DNA of 33,808 nt. Origin: a bacterium (GTDB lineage: Bacteria; UBA9089; UBA9088). The notes beneath the pieces are model-generated. The model made no database searches. It saw nothing but the letters and a program-made list of their open reading frames with translations, and was not told where the DNA came from. The position numbers and the translations under genes were made by a program. Numbering within the stretch: the stretch's first letter is position 1; the number at the start of each line of letters is the position of its first letter. This document shows, in pieces, positions 14,832-22,632 of the stretch. Location of the stretch: the NCBI GenBank assembly GCA_040753555.1, contig JBFMDZ010000006.1, positions 1 through 33,808 on the forward strand, read 5' to 3'.

Positions 14832-15745
14832 TGAAAAAAGCAAGGATTGTTGCAACAGGAAGTTATGTTCCCGAGAAAATCTTAACCAACCTTGACCTTG
14901 AAAAGATAGTTGAAACCTCTGATAGCTGGATTACAGAGAGAACAGGGATAAAGGAAAGAAGGGTTGTTTCTCCTGATATAAGGGCATCTGATATTGCATA
15001 TTTTGCCTCAGTTGATATTGTAGAGCCTGATATTGACCTTTTAATTGTCTCAACATCAACACCGGATATGATATTTCCCTCAACCGCTTGCCTTTTGGCA
15101 GAAAAACTAAATCTTCGTAATATTGCTTGTTTTGATATATCTGCTGCCTGCACAGGTGCTTTATATGCTTTGGAATGTGGAAGGTTTTTTATAGAATCTG
15201 GGCAATACAAAAAGGCGTTGATTGTATCGGCTGAAGCCACATCAACGGTTATTGACTGGAAGGATAGAAATACCTGTGTTCTGTTTGGTGATGGTGCAGG
15301 TGCCTGTCTTCTTAAAGAAAGCAATGAAAAAGGAATAATTGGAAGCTATTTTAATACAAATGGCTCTTTGGCGGATATATTAACCCTTCCTTTGGGAGGA
15401 ACCATTAAGATGGAAGGGAAAGAGGTTTTTAAATATGCTGTTGTTTATATGACAGAGGCAATTGAGCAGATTCTTTTTAAAACAGGCTTTAAGATGGATG
15501 ATATTAGCCTAGTAATCCCACATCAGGCAAATTTAAGAATAATAAGCTTGCTTGCCAAGAGGCTTAAAATACCTGAAGAAAAGATGTTTATAAACCTTTA
15601 CAAATATGGAAATATGGTTTCAGCATCAACGCTTGTGGCTTTAGATGAGGCAAATAAAACAGGAAAAATAAAGGAAAAAGACCTTGTTCTCCTTGTTGGC
15701 ATAGGAGGAGGTCTTACCTGGGGAAGTATGCTTATAAGGTGGTAG
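14831..15745 (+). CDS. fabH: 3-oxoacyl-ACP synthase III (FabH)
   Basis: 304 residues, about 10-20 shorter than usual because a helix between residues 55 and 66 is trimmed. Condenses acetyl-CoA (or branched acyl-CoA) with malonyl-ACP to start fatty acid synthesis. The catalytic triad is Cys107 (S-A-A-C-T-G-A), His231 (I-P-H-Q-A-N) and Asn261 (K-Y-G-N-M). The Asn motif is usually G-N-T-S; here it is G-N-M-V-S, with Asn kept. D-S-W-I-T-E-R-T-G-I and F-G-D-G-A-G-A are also present. It is coupled to plsX and ends 8 nt from the converging glycan ligase gene. Confidence 0.94.
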   Translation: MKKARIVATGSYVPEKILTNLDLEKIVETSDSWITERTGIKERRVVSPDIRASDIAYFASVDIVEPDIDLLIVSTSTPDMIFPSTACLLAEKLNLRNIACFDISAACTGALYALECGRFFIESGQYKKALIVSAEATSTVIDWKDRNTCVLFGDGAGACLLKESNEKGIIGSYFNTNGSLADILTLPLGGTIKMEGKEVFKYAVVYMTEAIEQILFKTGFKMDDISLVIPHQANLRIISLLAKRLKIPEEKMFINLYKYGNMVSASTLVALDEANKTGKIKEKDLVLLVGIGGGLTWGSMLIRW

Positions 15746-15753
15746 GGAAATCA

Positions 15754-17565
15754 TTACGATTTAGATTTAACAAACCTTAAAACATCCTTTGCATAGGAAT
15801 CGTTTGGGTCTAGTGTAAGAACCTTTAAAGCCTTATCCCTTGCCTCCTTTAACCTATTTTCCTTAAGATAAATCCCTGTCTGCTCTTTATAAAGGTTTTT
15901 AAGGTTTTCTTTGTAGTTGGGATTAAGGCTTGATGAGATGAGAAAATATTTTTCTGCTATTTTATAATTCTTGTTTGAAATGTAAATAATGGCAAGGTTA
16001 TTGTAAGGGTCAGCCCAATATGGAAAAATCTCAATTACTTTTTTGTAATAAGCAATAGCTTTCTCAATATTCCTTTCTTCATTTATCCTTGCTAATAGAA
16101 ACCATATCTTTGGCTCATCATATGCAAATTCAAGGGTTTTATTTGCCTTTTCTTCTGCTTCATCTTTTCTTCCTATATCAAAAAGGGTTTCTATGTATCT
16201 TTTTTTGTATTCCCTTTCCCATTTATTAAAGGCTGATGCTTTTTTGTAATAGGCAATAGCTTTATCCTTATATCCGCTTCTTGAAAGCATTTCTCCCTTA
16301 TAAAAATAAATATCGGAAATGTAAAATAAAGCAATATGGAAAAATAAAACAAAAAAGGCAACATAAACAAGGGAAATAATAAGCTTTGGATGTCTCAAGG
16401 GAATTCTCCTTTTCTTCCTTACAAGAGCTATTAAACCCATCATTATCCATAAAAGATGGGTTATTGAAAATAAAGAGAGATTGAATTGTGCTTGAACAAG
16501 ATAGCCAAGAATAGATGAGGCAATAGGGATTGTGTATTGTTTATCCTTATAAGATATGGCTATTTTAAAAACAACACCAAGTATAATTATCCAAAAAATA
16601 AATGCAATTATTCCCCTTGTTGCCAGAATATCCAAAAATTCATTGTGTGATTTGTCAGCCAGAATGTATGCACCCTTGTATTGAGAAATAAATTCATCCG
16701 GAAGCTTCTTTATAAATGCAGGGTGTAGGCATTCAGGACCTGCTCCAAACAATGGGTATTTTAAGAATACATTAAAAGAGCCTTTGTAAAGCCCAATCCT
16801 TGCTTCATCCCCTCCTATCCCTTTTATCCTTTTAATTATTGGGAAAGAAAAGATAAGGCAGGTAATAATAATGCTTACAATTACCAAAAGAGCCTTTTTT
16901 TGTGGCTTTAGAAAGATAAAGAAAAAGGCAATCTCAAAGAAAAGCCCAATGAATGTTGCCCTTGTCTTTGTAAATAAAAGGGATAAGAGGATAATTGCAA
17001 GAAGGATAAGATAGGGGTATTTTTTCTCTTTAAGATAAAAAGCAAGAACAATGGGAATTGACATTAAAAGATATGCTGCAAAGAAATTTGGATTTCCAAA
17101 TGTTGATATTACCCTCTCTTTTCCTGTTACTGATGGGATGATATAGAAACCAAAATGCTGTAAAATTCCATAGATGGCTGAAATCCCTGATGCTATCATA
17201 ACAGCATAAAGAATTGTCTTCGGCTTTTCTATATTTGATGAGAGAAAGAAAAGGAGGATGTAGCAAAGGAGGGTATTTATTCCATCATACCTTCTATAAA
17301 TTCCAAATATAGAAAGAAAGGGAGAAATGGAGAAAATGGTTGAAATGATATTTGTCAAAAGATATAGAAGAATAAAAAATTCAAGCAAACCAAGATTAGC
17401 CAATATAGATTTCTTTCTTACCCAATCCCTTAATAAGAAAACAAATGAGAGGATAGAGAGAAAAAAAAGAAGGCTAATCTTTGGAATGTCATAAATTGCC
17501 TCAAGGTTTGGAGAAAAGGCAAGGGGGACAAGGATTACAAGGGAGGCTAAAAGCCATTTTGCCAT
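15754..17565 (-). CDS. O-antigen ligase / polymerase-family membrane protein with C-terminal TPRs
   Basis: 603 residues. Residues 1-420 hold about ten to twelve hydrophobic helices with the long extracytoplasmic loop of the Wzy_C / WaaL superfamily, including R-R-Y-D-G-I-N near 92, S-T-F-G-N-P-N-F-F-A-A-Y-L near 153 and G-A-G-P-E-C-L-H-P before helix 8 with S-H-N-E-F-L-D just after it; the Arg and His in such loops matter for catalysis in relatives. Residues 430-600 are at least three TPR units (A-I-A-Y-Y-K-K-A, A-I-A-Y-Y-K-K-V-I-E-I-F-P, L-N-P-N-Y). This fusion is common among O-antigen-ligase-like proteins linked to glycosylation of pilins or secreted proteins, so the acceptor (lipid A, pilin or other) is undecided. 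Its start overlaps the end of the upstream HEAT-protein gene. Confidence 0.82.
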   Translation of the reverse strand: MAKWLLASLVILVPLAFSPNLEAIYDIPKISLLFFLSILSFVFLLRDWVRKKSILANLGLLEFFILLYLLTNIISTIFSISPFLSIFGIYRRYDGINTLLCYILLFFLSSNIEKPKTILYAVMIASGISAIYGILQHFGFYIIPSVTGKERVISTFGNPNFFAAYLLMSIPIVLAFYLKEKKYPYLILLAIILLSLLFTKTRATFIGLFFEIAFFFIFLKPQKKALLVIVSIIITCLIFSFPIIKRIKGIGGDEARIGLYKGSFNVFLKYPLFGAGPECLHPAFIKKLPDEFISQYKGAYILADKSHNEFLDILATRGIIAFIFWIIILGVVFKIAISYKDKQYTIPIASSILGYLVQAQFNLSLFSITHLLWIMMGLIALVRKKRRIPLRHPKLIISLVYVAFFVLFFHIALFYISDIYFYKGEMLSRSGYKDKAIAYYKKASAFNKWEREYKKRYIETLFDIGRKDEAEEKANKTLEFAYDEPKIWFLLARINEERNIEKAIAYYKKVIEIFPYWADPYNNLAIIYISNKNYKIAEKYFLISSSLNPNYKENLKNLYKEQTGIYLKENRLKEARDKALKVLTLDPNDSYAKDVLRFVKSKS

Positions 17566-18140
17566 TTTTCTAAATATATCCTAAGACCTTTATCGTTTTT
17601 TATAACATCATCTATCAAATTCTTCTTTCCCATTTTAATAAGCCCTGTTGCAGATGCTACCTTTACAACCATTTCTTTATCAAAGAGGCCCTCTTTTAAT
17701 GGTTGAATTACCCTCTCATCCTTTATCATAGAAAGAGAAATAGCAGATTGCATCCTCAAGAGATAATCAGGCTCATTTTTTAAGATTAAGGCAAAGCAAG
17801 AAATGGCTTCTTTGCTTTCTATTGCAGCTAATACCTGAAGATAGATAACCCTTGCAAACCTGTGTTTTTTCTTATCCAAAGATGATTTTATAAGATAAGA
17901 AGCACCCGGGCTTCCAATGAATGTAAGCTGAAATATAGCCTTTTTTGATTCTTTTATTGCTCTTTCTGGGTTTTCACTATTCTTTGCAATTTTGTCTATT
18001 TCTTCAATTCTTCTTTTAATTTCACAAATAACCTCCTTTTTTACAGGTATTTCCCTTTGTGTCTTTATAACCCTTTGAAACCATACCCAGAAGCCAATAA
18101 TAAAGACAAAGAAAAAAATAACTAAAGGGGCTTTTTTCAA
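17547..18140 (-). CDS. HEAT-repeat protein with N-terminal membrane anchor
   Basis: 197 residues. Residues 4-24 (A-P-L-V-I-F-F-F-V-F-I-I-G-F-W-V-W-F) form a signal anchor, so the rest faces the periplasm or is membrane-tethered. A charged helical linker (about 38-70) is followed by HEAT-like repeats (A-R-V-I-Y-L-Q-V-L-A-A-I, L-R-M-Q-S-A-I-S-L-S-M-I-K-D-E-R-V-I-Q-P-L, V-V-K-V-A-S-A-T-G-L-I-K-M-G). Such repeats bind other proteins, and no enzymatic motif is seen. The stop lies inside the start of the glycan ligase gene, so the two are probably co-translated and may act together. tRNA-Thr lies 9 nt upstream. Confidence 0.75.
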   Translation of the reverse strand: MKKAPLVIFFFVFIIGFWVWFQRVIKTQREIPVKKEVICEIKRRIEEIDKIAKNSENPERAIKESKKAIFQLTFIGSPGASYLIKSSLDKKKHRFARVIYLQVLAAIESKEAISCFALILKNEPDYLLRMQSAISLSMIKDERVIQPLKEGLFDKEMVVKVASATGLIKMGKKNLIDDVIKNDKGLRIYLEKWQNGF

Positions 18141-18148
18141 TATTCAAA

Positions 18149-18220
18149 AGCCCAAGGTGGGATTTGAACCCGCAACCTAAGCATTACGAATGCCTTGCTC
18201 TACCATTGAGCTACTTGGGC
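18149..18220 (-). tRNA. tRNA-Thr (anticodon CGU)
   Basis: A 71-nt cloverleaf plus discriminator reads on the minus strand from 18220. The acceptor stem GCCCAAG/CTTGGGC pairs perfectly over 7 bp. The D arm is GCTC/GAGC, the anticodon stem is AGGCA/TGCTT (one G-U) with loop TTCGTAA giving anticodon CGT, and the T loop is TTCAAAT. The T stem GCGGG/CCCAC has one C-A mismatch at its second pair. CCA is not encoded; the discriminator is U. Confidence 0.93.
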
Positions 18221-18245
18221 GAATATATAAATTGTAAATTTTAAA

Positions 18246-18275
18246 TTGCAAATTGTAAATCTTGTAATTTAAAAT
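18246..18275 (+). promoter_or_regulatory. Promoter of aroD, predicted leaderless
   Basis: TTGCAA (18246-18251), an 18-nt spacer and TAAAAT (18270-18275), ending 7 nt before the ATG at 18283. No Shine-Dalgarno is present. The region also contains short A+T-rich direct repeats (AATTGTAAAT), so a chance match is possible. Confidence 0.35.
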
Positions 18276-18282
18276 TTGTTTT

Positions 18283-18909
18283 ATGATTGCAGCAACAATT
18301 GGTGGAAGAAGAAAAAATATTATAAACCTTGCAGAGAAAGCAAAAAAATCTAAAGCAGATATTATTGAAATAAGGCTTGATAAGATAATAGGAAAAGGAG
18401 ATAATGTATTGCTTATCAAAGAAATAAAGAAAAAAACAAATCTTCCCATTATTGCCACAAAAAGGCTATTCCTACCAGATGATGAAATTAAAGAAATAAT
18501 TCCTTTTGTAGATTATATTGACCTGGAATATGGCGAAAAAAAGCCCTTGATTGATTTTGTAAAAAAGAATAAAAAGACCTTGATAATCTCACATCATAAC
18601 TATAAAGATACGCCCGATATTAAAACCCTTGTTTCTCTTTCTTCTTCTATGGAAAAAGCTGGTGCTGATATACTAAAAATTGCAACATTTATAAACAACA
18701 AGGATGACATTATAAGGCTTCTTAATTTCACCTACAATTACAAAAAGCCAATAATTGCTATTGGAATGGGGCTACTTGGCAAAATCACAAGAATAATTGA
18801 ACCAATATTTGGCTCTTTAATAACCTATGGGTTTATAAATAAACCCTATGCAGATGGTCAACTTTCTGTTTCGTCTTTAAGAAGGGAAATTGAAAGATAT
18901 GGGTTATAA
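18283..18909 (+). CDS. aroD: 3-dehydroquinate dehydratase, type I
   Basis: 208 residues. Dehydrates 3-dehydroquinate to 3-dehydroshikimate by a Schiff-base mechanism (third shikimate step). The TIM-barrel features are I-A-A-T-I-G-G at the first strand, A-D-I-I-E-I-R-L-D, the catalytic His105 in I-I-S-H-H-N-Y, the Schiff-base Lys132 in D-I-L-K-I-A, G-M-G-L-L-G-K-I-T-R and Y-A-D-G-Q-L-S. It is shorter than the E. coli enzyme (252) but typical of compact type I enzymes. The ORF stands alone, not next to aroB. It converges with fliE, 5 nt from its end. Confidence 0.93.
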   Translation: MIAATIGGRRKNIINLAEKAKKSKADIIEIRLDKIIGKGDNVLLIKEIKKKTNLPIIATKRLFLPDDEIKEIIPFVDYIDLEYGEKKPLIDFVKKNKKTLIISHHNYKDTPDIKTLVSLSSSMEKAGADILKIATFINNKDDIIRLLNFTYNYKKPIIAIGMGLLGKITRIIEPIFGSLITYGFINKPYADGQLSVSSLRREIERYGL

Positions 18910-18914
18910 ATCCC

Positions 18915-19253
18915 TTACCTTCCCATTCCCATAATTTCCTGATAAGCTCTTAATGCTTGGTTTCTAATAGCCATTGTGAAATTAAGGGCTATCTCTGCCT
19001 TTTCTGATGCAATCATAAGGTCGTGGATATTTTCAAGCTTTCCAGATACAAGGTCTTGGGTAAGCTTATCTGCATTATTTTCTAGCTTATTTGTCTCCTT
19101 TAAACCAGAAAGGACAAGATTAAAAAGCCCATTCCCCTCTTTTAGAGGGATGTCTGCGTTAGCAGATGGGGTGTTTTTCCCCTTATTCTCGCTTTTACCT
19201 ACATTAGCTTGAACGCTTGATTGGGGTAACAGCGAAAACAAATCAATTTCCAT
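18915..19253 (-). CDS. fliE: Flagellar hook-basal body protein FliE
   Basis: 112 residues. FliE links the MS ring to the proximal rod in the flagellar basal body. The conserved C-terminal half is clear: H-D-L-M-I-A-S-E-K-A-E-I-A-L-N-F-T-M-A-I-R-N-Q-A-L-R-A-Y-Q-E-I-M. The N-terminal half is variable, as in the family. A ribosome-binding site (GGAAGGTAG) precedes the ATG. It is last in flgB-flgC-fliE; fliF and fliG, which commonly follow, are not here. A GAGTCAG-type repeat fills the flgC-fliE gap. Confidence 0.93.
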   Translation of the reverse strand: MEIDLFSLLPQSSVQANVGKSENKGKNTPSANADIPLKEGNGLFNLVLSGLKETNKLENNADKLTQDLVSGKLENIHDLMIASEKAEIALNFTMAIRNQALRAYQEIMGMGR

Positions 19254-19270
19254 TATTTCTACCTTCCTTT

Positions 19271-19305
19271 TTGACTCTCTGGCTCCAGACTCCTGACTCT
19301 TGACT
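19271..19305 (-). repeat. GAGTCAG-type repeat between flgC and fliE
   Basis: On the minus strand, units of AAGAGTCA, GGAGTCT, GGAGCCA and GAGAGTCA lie between the flgC stop and the fliE ribosome-binding site. It is the same family as the repeats at 6655, 13053 and 20953, and occupies most of the 55-nt gap. Confidence 0.8.
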
Positions 19306-19308
19306 TAT

Positions 19309-19755
19309 TCATATTTCCAATGCCTTCATCATTATCTGCTTTGCATTCCTTGCCGCTGTAACATTTGCCTCATATGCCCTAGAGGCGGTTATCAAATTTA
19401 TCATCTCTGTTGCAAGGTTTATATTTGGATATGCAACATAGCCATCTTTGTTTGCATCTGGATGTCCTGGTTCATATTTTAGCTTCGGCTCTACTTTATC
19501 CTCCTCTATCCTTAAAACCCTGACCCCCTGTCCTGACTCAATGGTTATTGGCATCTTGACAAATGGTATATTGAATAATGGTTCTTGCCTTCTTGGTGTA
19601 AATATGGGAAATTTTCTTTTATATGGGCCTCCTTCACTTGTCCTTGTTGTATTAGCATTTGCAATGTTTTCTGAGATAATATCCATCCTTAATTTCTCAG
19701 CAGACATTCCAGATGCCGATGCATCTATTCCCCTAAATAATCCACCTGTTAACAT
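19309..19755 (-). CDS. flgC: Flagellar basal-body rod protein FlgC
   Basis: 148 residues, standard length. Proximal rod subunit. The N-terminal rod motif G-I-D-A-S-A-S-G-M-S-A-E-K-L-R-M-D-I-I-S-E-N-I-A-N-A-N-T-T-R and the C-terminal heptad segment N-L-A-T-E-M-I-N-L-I-T-A-S-R-A-Y-E-A-N-V-T-A are diagnostic. In between, H-P-D-A-N-K-D-G-Y-V-A-Y-P-N-I is the usual FlgC hinge. The ATG overlaps the flgB stop (TAATG), with GGAGGT inside flgB as its ribosome-binding site. Confidence 0.96.
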   Translation of the reverse strand: MLTGGLFRGIDASASGMSAEKLRMDIISENIANANTTRTSEGGPYKRKFPIFTPRRQEPLFNIPFVKMPITIESGQGVRVLRIEEDKVEPKLKYEPGHPDANKDGYVAYPNINLATEMINLITASRAYEANVTAARNAKQIMMKALEI

Positions 19756-20153
19756 TATCTACCTCCTTGTGCAACAAGCTTCAAAAGGCTAAATTTCCTT
19801 GCAAGCCTTGTTGCTATTGAATTATAATAAATTGCATTCTTTGCTAAATCTTCCATCTCTTTGTCCAGGTCAACATTATTTCCATCGTTTCTATATATTG
19901 TATCATTTTCTGTAATAATTCTTCCAGAGTTTTTAGATTTCTCATAAGAAAATGGGATATGCTTTGGATTTAGCCTCTTTGCAGAAATCTTATTTTCCTT
20001 TAAAGCATCTTCAAAGATAACAGATTGCTTCTTAAATCCTGGGGTATTTACATTGGCAACATTGTTTGATATGACATTGTGTCTAAGTGTGGCAGAATCT
20101 AGCCCCTTTTTTGCCATTTCAATTGTTTGTCCTGTTAAAGAATCTATAAACAT
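19755..20153 (-). CDS. flgB: Flagellar basal-body rod protein FlgB
   Basis: 132 residues from ATG 20153; a longer frame starting at 20195 (146 residues) exists. The shorter start is preferred because the family usually begins about here, and because a flagellar-sigma-type -10 box (GCCGATAT, 20172-20165) lies between the two candidate starts, which would exclude the longer one from that transcript. Rod motif: L-D-S-A-T-L-R-H-N-V-I-S-N-N-V-A-N-V-N-T-P-G-F-K-K. The C-terminus D-L-D-K-E-M-E-D-L-A-K-N-A-I-Y-Y-N matches FlgB. First gene of flgB-flgC-fliE, divergent from queA. Confidence 0.92.
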   Translation of the reverse strand: MFIDSLTGQTIEMAKKGLDSATLRHNVISNNVANVNTPGFKKQSVIFEDALKENKISAKRLNPKHIPFSYEKSKNSGRIITENDTIYRNDGNNVDLDKEMEDLAKNAIYYNSIATRLARKFSLLKLVAQGGR

Positions 20154-20164
20154 CTTCACTTTAT

Positions 20165-20191
20165 ATATCGGCAATTTTCCCAGATTACTTG
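20165..20191 (-). promoter_or_regulatory. Sigma-28/sigma-D-type promoter for flgB-flgC-fliE
   Basis: On the minus strand, CAAG (20191-20188), a 15-nt spacer and GCCGATAT (20172-20165). The -10 matches the Bacillus sigma-D consensus at all eight positions; the -35 matches only in part (consensus TAAA). The -10 ends 11 nt before the flgB ATG. Its -35 overlaps the -35 of the divergent queA promoter. Confidence 0.5.
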
Positions 20192-20217
20192 ACATAAATT
20201 TTTTTAGGCTTTAAAAT
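20189..20217 (+). promoter_or_regulatory. Promoter of queA, near-consensus and predicted leaderless
   Basis: A perfect TTGACA (20189-20194), a 17-nt spacer and TAAAAT (20212-20217). The -10 ends 6 nt before the ATG at 20224, so the transcript should begin at the start codon. No Shine-Dalgarno precedes the ATG. Confidence 0.65.
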
Positions 20218-20223
20218 TTGCTT

Positions 20224-21195
20224 ATGAATCTTTGTGATTTTTCTTATTCCCTTCCCAAATCCTTTATTGCCCAGGAGCCAATGAAAGAGAGGCAAAATTG
20301 CAAGATGCTTTTCTTTGATAGGAAAGAGAAAAAAATAGAGCATCTTGTTTTTTCTGATATTATAGACCTTCTTTCTAGCCAAGACTTACTTGTTCTTAAT
20401 AAGACAAAGGTATTTCAGGGACGGCTTATTGTAAATGGGATAGATATTCTTCTGGTAAAGGAGAAAGAAAAGAATATCTGGGAGGTATTGGCAAAGCCAA
20501 AAAGGAAGATAAAAGAGGGGCTTATTCTTGATTTTTCTCTCATTAAAGGAGAGGTTATTTCTTGTTTTCCTATAATGGTCAAATTCAATTGTAATGGGAA
20601 TCTGTTTTCTATCTTAGAAAAAATTGGAAAAACACCCATTCCACCGTATATAAAAAGAGAGCCTAATTATGACGATAAAATTTACTATCAAACCGTATAT
20701 GCGAAGGATTTAGGTTCAATTGCCGCACCAACAGCAGGCTTACATTTTACAGATGAAATTCTTTTAAAATTAAAGGAAAATGGTGTTTCTATATCCTACA
20801 TTACCCTTCATATTGGCATTGGAACATTTAAACCTGTAAGGTGCAATGATGTTAGAGAGCATAGGATGGATGAGGAATATGTAAAGATAGAAGAAGAAAT
20901 TCCACAAGATAAAAGGATAATTGCTTGCGGGACATCGGTTGTTCGGGCATTAGAGTCAGGGGTCAGAGAATCAGGGGGTCAAAAAGTTGGGTTTTGGACA
21001 GATATTTTTATATATCCTGGATTTAAATTTAAATTTGTCTCTGGATTATTAACAAATTTTCACCTTCCAGAAAGCCCACCATTCATTATGACATCCGCAT
21101 TTGTTGGTTTGGATGAATTAAAAATGCTATACAGCGAGGCAAAATCTGAAAATTATAGATTTGGAAGCTATGGGGATTGTATGCTTGTATTATAA
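20224..21195 (+). CDS. queA: S-adenosylmethionine:tRNA ribosyltransferase-isomerase
   Basis: 323 residues from ATG 20224 (an upstream TTG at 20218 adds two residues but would lie upstream of the predicted transcription start). Transfers the ribosyl part of SAM to preQ1 in tRNA, making epoxyqueuosine. Motifs: F-I-A-Q-E-P near the start, V-L-N-K-T-K-V, P-I-P-P-Y-I-K-R, Y-Q-T-V-Y-A, A-A-P-T-A-G-L-H-F-T, T-L-H-I-G-I-G-T-F-K-P-V and T-N-F-H-L-P-E-S. The loop after R-A-L-E contains an in-frame insertion from a GAGTCAG-type repeat (20953-20980), just before the conserved W-T-D-I-F-I-Y-P-G. It overlaps the converging gatA by 6 nt. Confidence 0.95.
   Translation: MNLCDFSYSLPKSFIAQEPMKERQNCKMLFFDRKEKKIEHLVFSDIIDLLSSQDLLVLNKTKVFQGRLIVNGIDILLVKEKEKNIWEVLAKPKRKIKEGLILDFSLIKGEVISCFPIMVKFNCNGNLFSILEKIGKTPIPPYIKREPNYDDKIYYQTVYAKDLGSIAAPTAGLHFTDEILLKLKENGVSISYITLHIGIGTFKPVRCNDVREHRMDEEYVKIEEEIPQDKRIIACGTSVVRALESGVRESGGQKVGFWTDIFIYPGFKFKFVSGLLTNFHLPESPPFIMTSAFVGLDELKMLYSEAKSENYRFGSYGDCMLVL
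20953..20980 (+). repeat. GAGTCAG-type repeat inserted in frame in queA
   Basis: Repeat units encode E-S-G-V-R-E-S-G-G-Q within a surface-loop region of QueA that varies among relatives. The 15-mer GTCAGAGAATCAGGG (20962-20976) is identical to that in aroB (6666-6680) and is read in the same frame. Confidence 0.75.
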
Positions 21196-22632
21196 AAATT
21201 TTTCCAATTTTTCTATATGATAAGCAAGTGATAAAATTTCTCCTTCAGAAAGGTAATGACCTATGATTTGAAGCCCAATAGGTAGACCTTCTTTTGTTTT
21301 TTTGCAGGGAATAGAGATAGCTGGGTATCCTGTAAGATTACTTGAAACAGTAAGGATGTCTGAAAGATACATTGATAAAGGGTCTTCTGTTTTCTCCCCT
21401 ATTTTAAATGGAGGTGTAGGCGAGGTTGGTGTGATAAGCAGGGAAACCTTTGAGAATGCATCATCAAAGTCCTTTCTTATAAGGCTTCTTACCTTTTGTG
21501 CCTTAAGGTAATAGGCATCATAATAGCCAGAGGATAGAGCATATGTTCCAAGTATTATCCTCCTCTTTGCCTCATCACCAAACCCCTTGCTCCTTGTCTT
21601 TCTATACATCCCAAAGAGGCTTTTATCTTCCTCTCTTAACCCATATTGCACACCATCAAACCTTGCTAGATTTGATGATGCCTCAGAGCAAGCAATAATA
21701 TAATAAACAGGGATAGCATATTGGGAATGGGGAAGGGATACCTCAATTATCTCTACATTTAAAGAAGAAAGCCCTTTTAAAACATTCATTATTGCATCCT
21801 TTACCTCACCATCTATTCCTTCAAAGTATTCCTTGGGAATGCCAATTTTCATTTTAGAAATATCATTGTCTAGGCTATTTGTATAGTCAATCTTCGGCTG
21901 TTTAATGGATGTCTCATCATTCTCATCAAATCCAGAAATAGCATTTAATAGAATTGCACAATCCCTTACATCCTTTGTTAAGGGACCAATCTGATCAAGG
22001 CTTGAGGCAAAGGCAATCAGCCCATACCTTGAGACAATGCCATATGTTGGTTTTAGACCAACAACACCACAGAACGAGGCTGGCTGTCTTATTGAACCAC
22101 CTGTATCAGAGCCTAATGAAAGAATTGCTTCACAAGATGCAACAGATGCAGATGAGCCACCAGATGAGCCACCAGGGACATAGTCAAGGTTATGTGGATT
22201 TTTTGTAGTGCCAAAGCAAGAATGCTCACAGGATGAACCAAAGGCAAACTCATCCATATTTGTCTTTCCAATTATTATTGCTCCAGCATCCTTTAGCCTT
22301 TTTACCACTGTTGCATCATAGGGAGGGATAAACCCAGAGAGAATATGGGAGGCGCAGGTTGTCTCAATGCCTTTTGTGCAGATATTGTCCTTTATAGAGA
22401 TAGGAATTCCAGAAAGTGGGCTTATTGGCTCATCTTTTGCAATTTTTTTGTCAATTGCCTTTGCATCAGCCAAAGCAGTATCAAATGTCTTTGTAATAAA
22501 TGCATTTATCTTTGGCTCTTTTTCTTCTATCCTTTTGATACAAGATAAAACAACATCTTCTGCCTTTATCTCTTTTTTCTTAAGAAGGCTATGTATCTTG
22601 TAAGAGGGGAAATTGTATATCTCATTGTTCAT
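21190..22632 (-). CDS. gatA: Glutamyl-tRNA(Gln)/aspartyl-tRNA(Asn) amidotransferase subunit A
   Basis: 480 residues, standard length. The amidase subunit that frees ammonia from glutamine for transamidation of mischarged tRNA. The Ser-cisSer-Lys triad is visible: Lys81 (I-S-I-K-D-N-I), Ser156 (G-G-S-S-G-G-S) and nucleophile Ser180 (D-T-G-G-S-I-R-Q-P-A). F-G-S-S, Y-G-L-I-A-F-A-S-S-L-D-Q-I-G-P and the R-R-I-I-L-G-T-Y-A-L-S block follow. Neither gatC nor gatB is adjacent, unlike many operons. The ATG overlaps the stop of the upstream REC-PAS kinase (TAATG), so it is the last gene of a signalling operon. Confidence 0.95.
   Translation of the reverse strand: MNNEIYNFPSYKIHSLLKKKEIKAEDVVLSCIKRIEEKEPKINAFITKTFDTALADAKAIDKKIAKDEPISPLSGIPISIKDNICTKGIETTCASHILSGFIPPYDATVVKRLKDAGAIIIGKTNMDEFAFGSSCEHSCFGTTKNPHNLDYVPGGSSGGSSASVASCEAILSLGSDTGGSIRQPASFCGVVGLKPTYGIVSRYGLIAFASSLDQIGPLTKDVRDCAILLNAISGFDENDETSIKQPKIDYTNSLDNDISKMKIGIPKEYFEGIDGEVKDAIMNVLKGLSSLNVEIIEVSLPHSQYAIPVYYIIACSEASSNLARFDGVQYGLREEDKSLFGMYRKTRSKGFGDEAKRRIILGTYALSSGYYDAYYLKAQKVRSLIRKDFDDAFSKVSLLITPTSPTPPFKIGEKTEDPLSMYLSDILTVSSNLTGYPAISIPCKKTKEGLPIGLQIIGHYLSEGEILSLAYHIEKLEKFL

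Noticed and set aside
18177-18458. 93-residue minus-strand ORF
   Set aside because: It runs through most of tRNA-Thr and lies antisense to aroD; no family signature.
20153-20195. Longer flgB start at 20195
   Set aside because: It has no Shine-Dalgarno, exceeds the usual FlgB length, and would lie upstream of the sigma-28-type promoter.
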